Assembly: GCA_003022255.1 (NCBI GenBank)
Contig: PXPA01000044.1
Span: 1-11,055 of the forward strand
Direction: 5' to 3'
DNA length: 11,055 nt
DNA from: Parcubacteria group bacterium SW_6_46_9
Lineage (GTDB): Bacteria; Patescibacteriota; Minisyncoccia; Phycocordibacterales; SW-6-46-9
In this document: positions 10,971 through 11,055 of the stretch, piece by piece
Layout of the letters: the number at the start of each line of letters is the position of its first letter
How positions within the stretch are numbered: position 1 is the first letter of the stretch
Translations under genes and position numbers: made by a program
The notes under the pieces: model-generated
Databases searched by the model: none
What the model was told of the DNA's origin: nothing
What the model saw: the letters and a program-made list of their open reading frames with translations, nothing else

Positions 10971-11055
10971 TGCTGGCAGGACTCCGCAACGGAAAATGCT
11001 GGTCTGTAATTTTCCGTGAGGACTGAGTGAAAATCGCGCTGGCGATTTGAACGTG
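10902..11055 (-). ncRNA. Structured noncoding RNA candidate, copy 2, cut by window edge
   Basis: Read on the minus strand, this repeats the layout of copy 1. A hairpin with CAGC in its loop (11031-11037 with 11042-11048, 7 bp) comes first, then CTCAGTCCTC (11018-11027, identical to 7396-7405). A second hairpin follows (10989-10997 with 11009-11017, 9 bp), then TGCGGAGTCC (10979-10988, one change from copy 1) and the 69-base core (10902-10970). The hairpin stems differ in sequence from copy 1 but occupy the same places. The 5' arm of the closing helix would lie beyond 11055, where sequence complementary to the GGGGTGC end of the core is expected. The 3' domain of copy 1 is not present. Confidence 0.65.

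Noticed and set aside
1..11055. CRISPR array
   Set aside because: No regularly spaced direct repeats were found. The AcrVA2-like motif alone does not imply a nearby CRISPR locus.

Overview
The window looks like a chromosomal segment of a small-genome, uncultivated bacterium. My best guess is the Candidate Phyla Radiation (Patescibacteria). The case rests on protein flavour: a short GIY-YIG protein, a SIMPL protein, a winged-helix/nucleotidyltransferase-like fusion and a pseudopilin-like membrane protein. Most starts lack a Shine-Dalgarno sequence, and several have a -10-like hexamer almost touching the ATG. No 16S or marker tree is available, so the phylum is inference. The standard code fits: no gene is interrupted by TGA except the GIY-YIG gene discussed below. 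The ribosomal stalk proteins are very acidic, which would suit a saline habitat but does not prove one.

Layout. 1-505: 3' part of an endonuclease/exonuclease/phosphatase-fold enzyme. 543-1933, minus strand: a protein with a PHWRRGH-type C-terminal motif like AcrVA2-related proteins, with its own promoter, a dyad over the -10 box and a terminator. 2011-4825, plus strand: a DEDDh exonuclease, a membrane-anchored HtrA protease and a membrane-anchored SIMPL protein. 5006-5590: a helix-turn-helix protein and its terminator. 5592-7336: a ribosomal stalk operon. It has a promoter and an L10-type leader with a visible terminator/antiterminator switch, then a small GIY-YIG gene lying between leader and rplJ, then rplJ and an rplL carrying a roughly 119-residue acidic N-terminal extension.

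7338-7711 is the most interesting stretch. There is no credible gene, but there is dense RNA secondary structure: a 19-bp closing helix around two hairpins, a conserved 69-nt core, a possible H-type pseudoknot and an intrinsic terminator. A second copy of the core (60/69 identical) and of its hairpin architecture (different stem sequences, same layout) lies on the opposite strand at 10902-11055, cut by the window edge. I read these as two paralogues of a large structured noncoding RNA that I do not recognise.

Between the two RNA copies are four protein genes. A minus-strand pair comprises a polytopic membrane protein with a pseudopilin-like C-terminus and a small unknown protein. A plus-strand pair comprises a winged-helix regulator with a nucleotidyltransferase-like domain and a protein with two repeats resembling the homing-endonuclease-associated repeat. 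The inverted arrangement could mean that the RNAs border an exchangeable module, or simply that there are two RNA genes.
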